NCBI RefSeq assembly: GCF_002090055.1
Contig: NZ_BBRH01000018.1
Coordinates: 28,149 to 92,148, forward strand
DNA from: Demequina sp. NBRC 110051
Lineage (GTDB): Bacteria; Actinomycetota; Actinomycetes; Actinomycetales; Demequinaceae
Direction of reading: 5' to 3'
DNA: 64,000 nucleotides
The notes under the pieces are model-generated. The model did no database searches. It saw nothing but the letters and a program-made list of their open reading frames with translations, and was not told the origin of the DNA. Below, one piece after another: positions 28,431 to 35,950 of the stretch; position 1 is the stretch's first letter; each line of letters opens with the position of its first letter. Both the position numbers and the translations under genes were made by a program.

Positions 28431-28528
28431 GCCTAGAACCTCCTCGTTCTATCCCGGCGTCAATGCCGGAAGGCTGGTGATATCCCCGGCATCGTCAGCG
28501 ATGCCGCACTCGAATGATAGCGCTCACA

Positions 28529-28544
28529 TTGTGAGCGTTCACAA
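28529..28544. promoter_or_regulatory. LacI-family operator upstream of the sugar transporter operon
   Basis: TTGTGAGCGTTCACAA is a near-perfect palindrome (7 of 8 pairs) and differs by one base from the symmetric lac operator core TGTGAGCGCTCACA. An overlapping half-site GCGCTCACA lies just to the left (28520-28528). It sits about 100 bases upstream of the ytfQ-like start, consistent with repression by the LacI gene at 21012-22034. Confidence 0.75.
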
Positions 28545-28559
28545 GAGGTCTCACATCAC

Positions 28560-28861
28560 GATTACGTAACGGAGACGGTGCCCTCGTGGCGCAAAAGGGG
28601 TCATTTGCGGCAGTTCGGGGGCTGCCGAATGTGAGGGTTCACCTCGCGGCGCCTCCACTCCACCGCGCGCTTCCTGGGAGCCACCCAGTGCCCGCTTTCG
28701 GCGAAAAGCGCGCACTCGATGGCTCCTCAGGAGCACCAGCACACAAACCGTGCACTCATCGGCTCCTGGGACACACGAGTGCACGGCCCCCACACCCTGG
28801 AATCCCTCACCCCAGGCGTAGCGTTGAGATCAAGCCCCCACCCGAGTCGAGGAAGGCCGTC
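28560..28861. repeat. Structured intergenic region with inverted and direct repeats
   Basis: About 300 bases without a convincing gene. Perfect arms CCGTGCACTC (28748-28757) and GAGTGCACGG (28777-28786) enclose a 19-base loop. GCTCCTCAGGAGC is a separate palindrome. Three imperfect copies of a GCACT..TGGCTCC..AGGA unit occur, two on the plus strand and one inverted near 28671-28690. GGCAG/CTGCC is another small hairpin. An 80-codon minus-strand frame crosses this region, but it looks like repeat sequence rather than a gene. Confidence 0.6.
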
Positions 28862-29953
28862 ATGCCCGCGTCCGCACTGTTCACACCGTTCACCCTCCGC
28901 TCCACGACCTTCCGCAACCGCCTGTGGACCGCGCCCATGTGCCAGTACTCGGTCGAGAAGCGCGACGGCGTTCCCACCGACTGGCACCTCGCACACTTGG
29001 GAGGCATCGCCCGCGGCGGCGCGGGCCTCGTGATGGCCGAGGCGACCGCCGTGGCTCCCGAGGGCCGCATCACCCCGTGGGACACGGGCATCTGGAACGA
29101 CGAGCAGCGCGATGCGTGGGCGCGCATCGTGACCTTCATGCACGCGCAGGGCGCGAAGTCCGGGATCCAGCTCGCTCACGCGGGCCGCAAGGCCTCGACG
29201 TATCGCGCCTGGTCGGGGCACGGGCACGTCGGCCACGGCGAGGGCGGCTGGACTCCCCTCGCTCCGTCAGACCTCGCCTTCGACGGGCTTGCCGATCCCA
29301 CACCCATGAGCCAGGATCAGATCGCCGATGCCGTGGTCGCCTTTGGCCAGGCCGCCCGCCGCGCGCTCGACGCCGGCTTCGAGGTGCTCGAGGTCCACGC
29401 CGCGCACGGGTACCTGCTCCACGAGTTCCTCTCTCCGCTGAGCAACGACCGCACCGATGACTACGGCGGCTCGCTGGAAAATCGCGCCCGCTTCCTCCTC
29501 GAGGTGGTGCGCGAGGTGCGCCGGGAGGCCGGCGAAGGCGTGCCCGTCTTCGTGCGCCTGTCCGCCACCGACTGGAAGGAGCCGCTGGGATGGACGCTCG
29601 ATGACACCGTGACGGTCTCGCAGTGGGCCAAGGAGGCAGGAGCGGACCTCATCGACGTCTCGAGCGGCGGCAATGTCGCGGACGCCCGCATCGAAGTAGG
29701 CCCCAATTACCAGGTGCCCTTCGCCGTCGCGGTCCGCGAGCGCGCGCACATCCCGGTGAGTGCCGTGGGCCTCATCGTCGAGCCAGGGCAGGCCGAGGAG
29801 ATCGTCGCCAGCGGGAAGGCCGATGCCGTGATGGCCGGCCGCGAGTTCCTGCGCGACCCGCACTTCGCGCTGCGCGCCGCCCACGAGTTGGGCGCCGACG
29901 TGGACTACTGGCCCGCGCAGTACGCGCGCGGCACCTTCGCGGCGCGGCCGTAA
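28862..29953 (+). CDS. Old yellow enzyme family NADH:flavin oxidoreductase (YqjM-like)
   Basis: A 363-residue FMN-dependent TIM-barrel enzyme. APMCQYS places the redox-tuning Cys at residue 27, as in YqjM-class enzymes. LAHAGRKAS and HAAHGYLLHEFLSPLSN supply the substrate-binding and FMN-binding His residues, and DDYGGSLENRARF is the class hallmark. It reduces activated C=C bonds of enones using NAD(P)H, usually in detoxification. ATG 28862 is chosen because AGGAAGG lies upstream; the frame stays open further upstream through the repeat region. A small lipoprotein gene follows. Confidence 0.93.
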   Translation: MPASALFTPFTLRSTTFRNRLWTAPMCQYSVEKRDGVPTDWHLAHLGGIARGGAGLVMAEATAVAPEGRITPWDTGIWNDEQRDAWARIVTFMHAQGAKSGIQLAHAGRKASTYRAWSGHGHVGHGEGGWTPLAPSDLAFDGLADPTPMSQDQIADAVVAFGQAARRALDAGFEVLEVHAAHGYLLHEFLSPLSNDRTDDYGGSLENRARFLLEVVREVRREAGEGVPVFVRLSATDWKEPLGWTLDDTVTVSQWAKEAGADLIDVSSGGNVADARIEVGPNYQVPFAVAVRERAHIPVSAVGLIVEPGQAEEIVASGKADAVMAGREFLRDPHFALRAAHELGADVDYWPAQYARGTFAARP

Positions 29954-30039
29954 CGCGCGCACCTGGGACCGCTCTCAGGAACCCGGGCGCCGCCACGATC
30001 GTTGGCCTGGCAGAACGCCCGATCCGAAGGAGTATCCCC

Positions 30040-30531
30040 ATGCGTGCCCGTGTCACCGCCTCTGCCGTCACCGCCCTCGTCGTCTCCGCAGGCACGTTGA
30101 CGGGATGCTCGAGCGAGGGCATCGGGGGCGCGGTAGGCGAGATTGCACGGGAGTCGGCCCAGAAGGCCGTCGAGGATGCCACCGGCGGCGACGTGTCGCT
30201 GAACTTCGGCGAGGGCGCCACCCTTCCCCAGGACTGGCCGGCCGCCGTTCCCGTGCCCGAGGGCGAACTGAGCGCCGCCGCAGTCACCGGCTCGGGCTGG
30301 ACCGTCGCAACCACAGGCCCCTCGCTCGAGATGACCGATTACGTTGCCTCACTCGAGGAGGCGGGCTTCGCGGAAACGGGCGGCGCCGGCATCGATGCTG
30401 CGAGCGCGTCCCGTTACAGCGACGGCGAGTACAAGGTCGACATCGCGTGGGCCGGCGAGCCCGGCGGCGACACCGGCCTGCTCACCGTGGTCGTGGCGCC
30501 TGACGGCACCACCCCCTCCCCCAGCGCGTAG
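30040..30531 (+). CDS. Small lipoprotein of unknown function
   Basis: A 163-residue protein with the signal peptide MRARVTASAVTALVVSAGTL and lipobox LTGC (Cys23), so it is probably anchored to the outer face of the membrane. The mature part is acidic and small-residue-rich, with WPAAVPVPEGELSAAAVTGS and SGWTVATTG resembling actinobacterial lipoproteins that share a TALP.P.DVPLP-like start. No enzymatic motif is seen. AAGGAG precedes ATG 30040. It ends just before a large bidirectional terminator. Confidence 0.75.
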   Translation: MRARVTASAVTALVVSAGTLTGCSSEGIGGAVGEIARESAQKAVEDATGGDVSLNFGEGATLPQDWPAAVPVPEGELSAAAVTGSGWTVATTGPSLEMTDYVASLEEAGFAETGGAGIDAASASRYSDGEYKVDIAWAGEPGGDTGLLTVVVAPDGTTPSPSA

Positions 30532-30537
30532 CAACCA

Positions 30538-30582
30538 AGCGAGGGGCCGATGCCGTGGTGACCACGGCATCGGCCCCTCGCT
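30538..30582. terminator. Bidirectional terminator built from two inverted copies of the recurrent motif
   Basis: A 22-bp perfect inverted repeat with a single central base. Each arm contains GGCCGATGCCGTGG (30545-30558 and, inverted, 30562-30575). It lies between two convergent genes (stops at 30531 and 30588). Its near-zero loop makes it a cruciform-type palindrome. Confidence 0.85.
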
Positions 30583-30587
30583 GTGTC

Positions 30588-31352
30588 TTAGGCCGACTTG
30601 GGTGTGGCGCGACGCAGGAACAGGAACCCGACGACCGCGCTGACGAGGGTCAGCGGTAGCGTCCACGCGACGAGTGCGGCGGGCGAGTTCGTCACGAAGA
30701 ACTGACCCACGTCGCCCCAGCTCTCCGTCGTCGTGATCACCCACGCGGACCCAATGAGCAGCGCCGCGAGGCCGATGAAGAACGCGTAGAGCCCGTACGC
30801 CTTCCAGCGCACCCACACGGTCGCGATGGCGGCGCCCAGGAAGAAGAACAGCAGCATCAGGCCGAAGTAGGCGAACCACAGCACCGCGAGCGGCTCGTCG
30901 TACAGCCCGTACGGAGCGAAGAAGGCGGCATCCATGCCCCAGCCGCCGGTTGCGGACTCGAGCGCGGCGAGCAACGTCAGCCCCGTCGAGTACAGCAGCG
31001 CCAGCAGCACAAAGTAGAGCGAACTGCCCAGGTAGAAGTCGCGACGCGTGACGGCGAACCCCAGGGCGAACGGGAACGTGAGGTTCATCGCCTGCACCGC
31101 CACCACCATCATGAACACCACGATCCAGCTGATGCCGCCGCTGTACTGGAATGCACCCGGCTCGAGGTTCTCCACGCCGCCCGCGACCTGGACGACCATC
31201 AGCCAAATCGCGAGATTGGCGGCGAAGATGATGAACGTGATGATCCACGGCAGGACCAGCGTGGGGATCGGATTGGCGATGTGCAGGCGCACCACGTTCC
31301 AGATGCGCGTGGGCGCGGGAGCGACGTGACGCTCGTGAGCGATGGCGGTCAT
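30588..31352 (-). CDS. ABC transporter membrane subunit (exporter type)
   Basis: A 254-residue membrane protein with about six helices (for example LVLPWIITFIIFAANLAIWL, WFAYFGLMLLFFFLGAAIA), N-terminal HERHVAPAP and a short basic end. It overlaps the upstream ATPase gene by 4 bases. The set GntR regulator, ATPase, membrane protein resembles the ytr-type exporters of Gram-positives, which respond to cell-envelope stress or small molecules. The transported substrate is unknown. It converges on the lipoprotein gene across the palindromic terminator. Confidence 0.8.
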   Translation of the reverse strand: MTAIAHERHVAPAPTRIWNVVRLHIANPIPTLVLPWIITFIIFAANLAIWLMVVQVAGGVENLEPGAFQYSGGISWIVVFMMVVAVQAMNLTFPFALGFAVTRRDFYLGSSLYFVLLALLYSTGLTLLAALESATGGWGMDAAFFAPYGLYDEPLAVLWFAYFGLMLLFFFLGAAIATVWVRWKAYGLYAFFIGLAALLIGSAWVITTTESWGDVGQFFVTNSPAALVAWTLPLTLVSAVVGFLFLRRATPKSA

Positions 31353-32236
31353 GCCGACACCTCCTCGGTGAGAGTTCCACCCGTACGGCGGACGATGAGT
31401 TCTTGGAGAGAGACCGGGATGGTCTCGAGGCCGGCCTGTGCGGCGGCTCGCTTCTCGTCGGCGCTCAGGCCGGCGATGGTCACCGAGGCGATGCCTCCGA
31501 TCGCTGAGCGGTCGAGCACCTCGCGGTGCGCGGCGAACGCCTCGACGTCAGACGCCTTGCCGACGAGCGTGGTGGCAGAGCCGCGCAGCTCCTCCGCGTC
31601 GGCGTTGATGACGATCCTGCCGTTGTCGATGACAAGGACGCGCTGCAGGAGCGCGGCGGCCTCGTCGATCAGGTGGGTCGACAGCACGATGGTGCGGGGA
31701 TGCTCGGCGTAGTCCTCGAGCAGCAGGTCGTAGAAGCGGCGCCTGGCCACGGCATCGAGGCCGGCATAGGGCTCGTCGAGGAACGTCAACTCGGCGCGCG
31801 AGGCGATGCCGACGATGACGCCGATAGCGCTGCGCTGGCCGCGCGAGAGCTTCTTGATCTTGCGGTCCATGGGCGCGCCGAAGGCCTCGACCAGGTGCTG
31901 TGCGAGGTCCTCGTCCCAATGGGGGAAGAAGCGTGGCGCGATCTTGAGGACGTGCTTGCCCTGGAAGTCGTCGGGGTAGACCTGCGACTCCTTGATGAAG
32001 CAGGTGCGGCCCACCGCGCGGGCGTTCTCCACGGGGTGCTCGCCGAAGATCTTCACGTCGCCGCGAGTGGCGAAGTCCTGTCCGGTGAGCAGCTGCATGA
32101 GGGTGGTCTTGCCGGCGCCGTTGCGGCCCAGCAGGCCGTGGATGCCGCCCTGTTCGAGCGAGAACGAGACGTCGTCGACGGCGGTGACCTTGCCGAAGCG
32201 TTTGGTGAGGCCGGCGGCCTCGACGATGGCGGTCAT
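31349..32236 (-). CDS. ABC transporter ATP-binding protein (exporter type)
   Basis: A 295-residue ATPase: Walker A GRNGAGKTT, Q-loop region CFIKESQVYP, a signature with LSRGQRSA (Arg in place of the usual Gly), Walker B LTFLDEPYAGLD, and H-loop LSTHLID. A C-terminal accessory region after residue 220 resembles the YtrB/CcmA-type exporters. It is coupled by 4-base overlaps to both the GntR gene upstream and the membrane protein downstream. It energises export of an unidentified compound. Confidence 0.88.
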   Translation of the reverse strand: MTAIVEAAGLTKRFGKVTAVDDVSFSLEQGGIHGLLGRNGAGKTTLMQLLTGQDFATRGDVKIFGEHPVENARAVGRTCFIKESQVYPDDFQGKHVLKIAPRFFPHWDEDLAQHLVEAFGAPMDRKIKKLSRGQRSAIGVIVGIASRAELTFLDEPYAGLDAVARRRFYDLLLEDYAEHPRTIVLSTHLIDEAAALLQRVLVIDNGRIVINADAEELRGSATTLVGKASDVEAFAAHREVLDRSAIGGIASVTIAGLSADEKRAAAQAGLETIPVSLQELIVRRTGGTLTEEVSA

Positions 32237-32589
32237 CGGTTCATCTCCTTGGCGATCATGTCGGTGAGTTCTGAGTGGGTCAGGCCGAGCCCGCGGGCCC
32301 GGTCGACGAGGGGACGCACGTGGGCGTCGGCGAATTCTGCGCGGCGCTGCTCGAGCAGCCGCGCCCTGGCGCCCGCGGCGACGAACATCCCGATGCCGCG
32401 GCGCTTGTACAGCACGCCGGCGTCGACCAGGAGGTTCACCCCCTTGAGCGCGGTGGCCGGGTTGATGCGGTGGAAGGCGGCGAGCGCGTTGATGGACGGC
32501 ACCTGGGTCTCCTCCCCCAGCGAACCGTCGAGGATCTCCCCCTCGAGCTGCTGAGCGATCTGCAGGAAGATCGGCTGACCGTCGTCCAC
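32233..32589 (-). CDS. GntR-family regulator, YtrA type
   Basis: A 118-residue protein with an N-terminal winged helix-turn-helix (PIFLQIAQQLEGEILDGSL, then VPSINALAAFHRINPATALKGVNLLVDAGVLYKRRGIGMFV) and only a short C-terminal helical tail, as in the YtrA subfamily that regulates adjacent ABC genes. GTG 32589 is preceded by GGAGGTGG. The A+T-rich palindrome at 32611-32632, directly upstream, is its probable operator, implying autoregulation of this three-gene operon. Confidence 0.9.
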   Translation of the reverse strand: MDDGQPIFLQIAQQLEGEILDGSLGEETQVPSINALAAFHRINPATALKGVNLLVDAGVLYKRRGIGMFVAAGARARLLEQRRAEFADAHVRPLVDRARGLGLTHSELTDMIAKEMNR

Positions 32590-32610
32590 GCCGCCACCTC
32601 CGGTTGATTG

Positions 32611-32632
32611 GTTAGTTACTTGTGTAACTAAC
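32611..32632. promoter_or_regulatory. Probable YtrA/GntR operator
   Basis: GTTAGTTAC, four bases, GTAACTAAC: a perfect 9-bp-arm palindrome in an A+T-rich segment just upstream of the GntR gene, very different in composition from the surrounding DNA. Confidence 0.75.
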
Positions 32633-32753
32633 TAACCACCTACCGAAGGAGCCGTCAACCGCTGACGGCCGATACCGTGACTAGCAGGCACAACACTCAC
32701 CTTGGCGGCGGGACGGCCTGGGCATGTCGGCACCTGGCCGTAAGGTGTGAGGC

Positions 32754-33377
32754 ATGGCTGACACACCCCTCGTCTGGATCGACTGCGAGATGACCGGGCT
32801 CGATCCCGCCAACGATGCGCTCATCGAGGTCGCGTGCCTCGTGACGGACTCGGAGCTCAACATCCTGGGCGACGGCGTGCAGGTGGTCATCAAGCCGTCG
32901 GCGGAGGCGCTTGCGGGCATGAACGACTTTGTGCGCGACATGCACACCTCGTCGGGCCTGCTTCTCGAACTCGAGCACGGCACCACCATGGAGGACGCCC
33001 AGGCCCAGGTCCTCGCGTATATCGCGAAGCACGCGCCGGTCGCCGGCAAGTCGCCTCTCGCGGGCAACACGGTGGGCATGGACCGCATCTTCCTCGCGCG
33101 CGACATGCCCGACGTCACCGCGTATCTGCACTATCGGGTGGTCGACGTGTCCTCCATCAAGGAGCTGGTGCGCCGCTGGTACCCGCGCGTGTTCTTCAAC
33201 GCCCCCGCCAAGACGGGCGGACACCGCGCCCTGGGCGACATCCGCGACTCCATCACGGAGCTGCGGTACTACCGCCAGACAGTGCTCGCGGAGCTCCCCG
33301 GACCCGATTCGGACTCGGCTGCGGCCGCCGCCGCTCGCGTCACCGAGCGCCAGACCAGCGAGTCCGTCGCTTCGTAA
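32754..33377 (+). CDS. orn: Oligoribonuclease
   Basis: A 207-residue DEDDh exonuclease. WIDCEMTGLD holds the first Asp/Glu pair, DVSSIKELVRRWYP the middle region, and GHRALGDIRDSI the catalytic His and last Asp. It degrades 2-5 nt RNAs and pGpG to mononucleotides and is conserved in Actinobacteria. It has an Ala/Ser-rich C-terminal tail. ATG 32754 starts MADTPLVWIDCEMTG, the normal N-terminus. A tRNA-His gene follows about 70 bases later, a common neighbour of orn in this group. Confidence 0.96.
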   Translation: MADTPLVWIDCEMTGLDPANDALIEVACLVTDSELNILGDGVQVVIKPSAEALAGMNDFVRDMHTSSGLLLELEHGTTMEDAQAQVLAYIAKHAPVAGKSPLAGNTVGMDRIFLARDMPDVTAYLHYRVVDVSSIKELVRRWYPRVFFNAPAKTGGHRALGDIRDSITELRYYRQTVLAELPGPDSDSAAAAAARVTERQTSESVAS

Positions 33378-33444
33378 CGTGAACGTCGCCAGCACTCGCG
33401 TGGACACGGTATGATTTTCTCCGGTTCAGTTTCCTGGACCACTT

Positions 33445-33521
33445 GGTGGCTATAGCTCAGCTGGTAGAGCACCGCGTTGTGGTCGCGGGGGCCGCGGGTT
33501 CAAGTCCCGTTAGCCACCCCA
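33445..33521 (+). tRNA. tRNA-His (anticodon GUG)
   Basis: Acceptor GTGGCTA/TAGCCAC with an additional 5' G (33445) pairing with discriminator C, the G-1 hallmark of tRNA-His. Anticodon GTG is at 33479-33481 in the stem CCGCG/CGCGG. CCA is encoded at 33519-33521. Confidence 0.97.
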
Positions 33522-33527
33522 TCTCGC

Positions 33528-33556
33528 AAGGCCCCCGGGTATCCCCCGGGGGCCTT
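33528..33556 (+). terminator. Terminator after tRNA-His
   Basis: AAGGCCCCCGGG pairs perfectly with CCCGGGGGCCTT across a five-base loop, starting seven bases after the tRNA. Confidence 0.85.
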
Positions 33557-33641
33557 CGCATGTGACCCGAGGTCTTGCCTCGCCACGCGCGCACACGGGT
33601 ACCCTGGAGCCTCGCGTGACCCGCCCGTCAGGAGGACCAGA

Positions 33642-34415
33642 ATGCTCGCAGCGCTCACCGGCGCCGGACTCTCGGCCGCCGCGGGCCTCAACGCCTTCAT
33701 CCCGCTGCTCGTCGTGGGACTGTTCGCGCGCTTTACCGACTTCATCGTGCTGCCCGACCACCTGCTGTGGCTCGAGTCGTGGCCCATGATCATTGCCTCG
33801 GCGGTCTTCCTCGCGCTCGAACTCATCGTCGACAAGATCCCGGGCGTTGACCACGTCAACGATCTCATCCAGACGGCGATCCGCCCGCTGGTCGGCGGCG
33901 TCATCTTCGCCGCCACCGCAGCGGCGACCGCGGTCGACTCGTCGACGTTCTGGCAGGACAATCCCCTGATCGCGGGCCTGGTGGGAGCGGTGCTGACGCT
34001 CGCGGTGCACGTGGGCAAGGCCGCCTCGCGCCCCGCCGTGAATGCCACGACGGGCGGCACGGGCGCGCCCCTGGCGTCCTTCGCTGAGGACGCCATCTCC
34101 CTCACCCTGTGCATGGTCGCGATCTTTGTGCCCATCCTCGTGGTGGCGGTGTTCATCGTCATCGGCGTCGCGATCTACCGCATCGTCACGAGCGGGCGGC
34201 GCCGTCGCCGCCACCGCGAGATGCGCCAGGCGCAGGAGCGGCTCGAGCGCGAGGAGCAGGAGGCCGAAGGCGGAGTCGTCGCCTGGTGGCGCTCCAAGTG
34301 GCGCGAGCCGCGGCTCACGTCGCGCCGCGGCGAGGAGTCCTCGCCCTCGCAGCCGTCGGCGGAGCCGGCCGGCGCTGCCGATTCGCCCGAGGCGCCCGCG
34401 CCGCGCGAGCCTTAA
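33642..34415 (+). CDS. DUF4126 family membrane protein
   Basis: A 257-residue protein. The N-terminal two-thirds is membrane-embedded (MLAALTGAGLSAAAGLNAFI, LLVVGLFARF, KIPGVDHVNDLIQTAIRPLVGG), which is the DUF4126 pattern. The last about 75 residues are a highly charged Arg/Glu helix followed by a Ser/Pro/Ala-rich tail, probably cytosolic. GGAGGACC precedes ATG 33642. No function is known for the family. It converges on the osmolyte ATPase gene. Confidence 0.8.
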   Translation: MLAALTGAGLSAAAGLNAFIPLLVVGLFARFTDFIVLPDHLLWLESWPMIIASAVFLALELIVDKIPGVDHVNDLIQTAIRPLVGGVIFAATAAATAVDSSTFWQDNPLIAGLVGAVLTLAVHVGKAASRPAVNATTGGTGAPLASFAEDAISLTLCMVAIFVPILVVAVFIVIGVAIYRIVTSGRRRRRHREMRQAQERLEREEQEAEGGVVAWWRSKWREPRLTSRRGEESSPSQPSAEPAGAADSPEAPAPREP

Positions 34416-34439
34416 CCCGCGAGACGTCTCCCGCGAGCC

Positions 34440-35192
34440 TTACCCGGCGACTGTGCCGAAGTCCGCGAGGAAATCGGCCACGAAGTCATTCGCGGGCGCA
34501 CCCGTGACCTCGTCGGGGGTTCCCAGCTGCTCCAATTCGCCGCCCTTGGACAACACCGCGAGACGGTCGCCCAGGATGACGGCCTCGCGCATATCGTGCG
34601 TCACCATCATGACCGTGAGTCCCAGCTGGCGCTGGAGTTCAAGAAACTCCTGCTGGAGCCGGCGACGTCCCTGGGGGTCCACGGCACCGAAGGGTTCGTC
34701 CATCAGCATCACGGGCGGCTCGACCGCGAGCGCGCGGGCCACGCCCACGCGCTGACGCTCGCCGCCGGACAGCTCATGCGGGTACCGATTGCCGTACGTC
34801 GCATGCGGCAGGCCCACGAGGTCCAGCAGCTCCTCGACCCGCGCCCGGGTGCGCTCCTTCTCCCACTTCAGCAGCCCCGGCACCGTGGCGACGTTCTGCG
34901 CGACCGTGCGGTGCGGGAACAGCCCCACGTGCTGGATGACGTAGCCGATGGAGCGGCGCAACTTCACGGCATCCTGACTCATCACGTCCGCGCCGTCGAC
35001 GGTAATGGTGCCGCCCGTGGGCTCCACGAGGCGGTTGACCATCCGCAGCGTGGTGGACTTGCCGCAGCCCGATGGGCCCACCAGGCACAGCACCTCCCCG
35101 GGTGTCACGGTGAGGCTCAGGTCCCCTACCGCGACAGTGCCGTCGGGGTACTCCTTGCGCACGTGGTCGAAGGCGATGCCGGCGTGATCCAT
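34440..35192 (-). CDS. Betaine/choline-type ABC transporter ATP-binding protein (OpuBA/OpuCA-like)
   Basis: A 250-residue ATPase: GPSGCGKST, Q-loop VIQHVGLFPHRT, LSGGERQRVGVARAL, VMLMDEPFGAVD and VTHDMREA. It is a QAT-family ATPase without the CBS tail found in the ProV of this window. It is transcribed away from its two permeases (35288 and 35947) and the binding protein, with a 95-base divergent gap that contains one copy of the recurrent motif (35228). It belongs to the second osmolyte importer. Confidence 0.9.
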   Translation of the reverse strand: MDHAGIAFDHVRKEYPDGTVAVGDLSLTVTPGEVLCLVGPSGCGKSTTLRMVNRLVEPTGGTITVDGADVMSQDAVKLRRSIGYVIQHVGLFPHRTVAQNVATVPGLLKWEKERTRARVEELLDLVGLPHATYGNRYPHELSGGERQRVGVARALAVEPPVMLMDEPFGAVDPQGRRRLQQEFLELQRQLGLTVMMVTHDMREAVILGDRLAVLSKGGELEQLGTPDEVTGAPANDFVADFLADFGTVAG

Positions 35193-35287
35193 CCCGCCAC
35201 GCTATCGCGCCCGGCCAGCCAGCCACAGCATCGGCCCTTGTCCACGGGCCTGACGAAGGACGAAAGGCGACCCTGTACGGTCGTGGC

Positions 35288-35950
35288 ATGGACGCCGTGC
35301 CCAACCCGTGGTTCTCGTGGGACTACGTCGAGCGCAACTGGAGCGAGGTCTCCGAGCAGCTGGTGATTCACACCACGCTGACGCTGCAGGCGATTCTCAT
35401 CGCCTTCCTCATCGCCTTCCCGCTCGCCGTCGTCGCGCGCCGCATCCCGCGCCTGGCGGGGCCCATCATGGGCATCTCGGGAGTGCTCTACACGATCCCG
35501 TCATTCGCGCTGTTTGGCCTCTTAGCTCCGTTCACTGGCATCGGCCGCACCACGGTGCTCATCGGCCTGGTGGCGTATGCGCTGCTGGTGCTGGTGCGCA
35601 ACATCGTGGTGGGGCTCCAGGGCGTGGACCGCGACGTCGTCGATGCCGCGCGCGGGCTGGGATACACGCCCGCCCGCATGCTGTTTCAGGTCGAACTCCC
35701 CAACGCGCTGCCGTCCATCGTGGCGGGGCTCAGGATCGCCACGGTGTCGACGGTGGCCCTCGTCACCGTGGGCGTGGTGGTCGGATACGGCGGGCTGGGT
35801 CAGCTCATGTTCCGCGGTCTGCAGTCCGACTACCGCGCCCAGATCATGACGGCCACGCTGCTGTGCCTGGCGCTCGCCCTGGTGCTTGACCTGCTGCTGG
35901 CCCTCGCCGGCCGCCTGGCCACACCCTGGCTGCGAAGGAGGGCGTCATGA
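35288..35950 (+). CDS. Osmolyte ABC transporter permease (OpuBB-like)
   Basis: A 220-residue membrane protein with five or six helices and the EAA-type loop DAARGLGYTPARMLFQVELP. The N-terminus MDAVPNPWFSWDYVERNWSE is a short amphipathic segment before the first span. It overlaps the next permease by 4 bases (ATGA), and the two would form the heterodimeric pore of an OpuB/OpuC/OsmU-type importer for betaine, choline or carnitine. Confidence 0.9.
   Translation: MDAVPNPWFSWDYVERNWSEVSEQLVIHTTLTLQAILIAFLIAFPLAVVARRIPRLAGPIMGISGVLYTIPSFALFGLLAPFTGIGRTTVLIGLVAYALLVLVRNIVVGLQGVDRDVVDAARGLGYTPARMLFQVELPNALPSIVAGLRIATVSTVALVTVGVVVGYGGLGQLMFRGLQSDYRAQIMTATLLCLALALVLDLLLALAGRLATPWLRRRAS

Noticed and set aside
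28551..28793. 80-codon minus-strand frame in the repeat-rich gap
   Set aside because: It is made of the inverted and direct repeats described there, overlaps the operator-promoter region and shows no protein family.
30121..30531. Idea that the small lipoprotein is a toxin or immunity protein
   Set aside because: Only a lipobox and a small-residue-rich body are visible; no partner gene or motif supports it.
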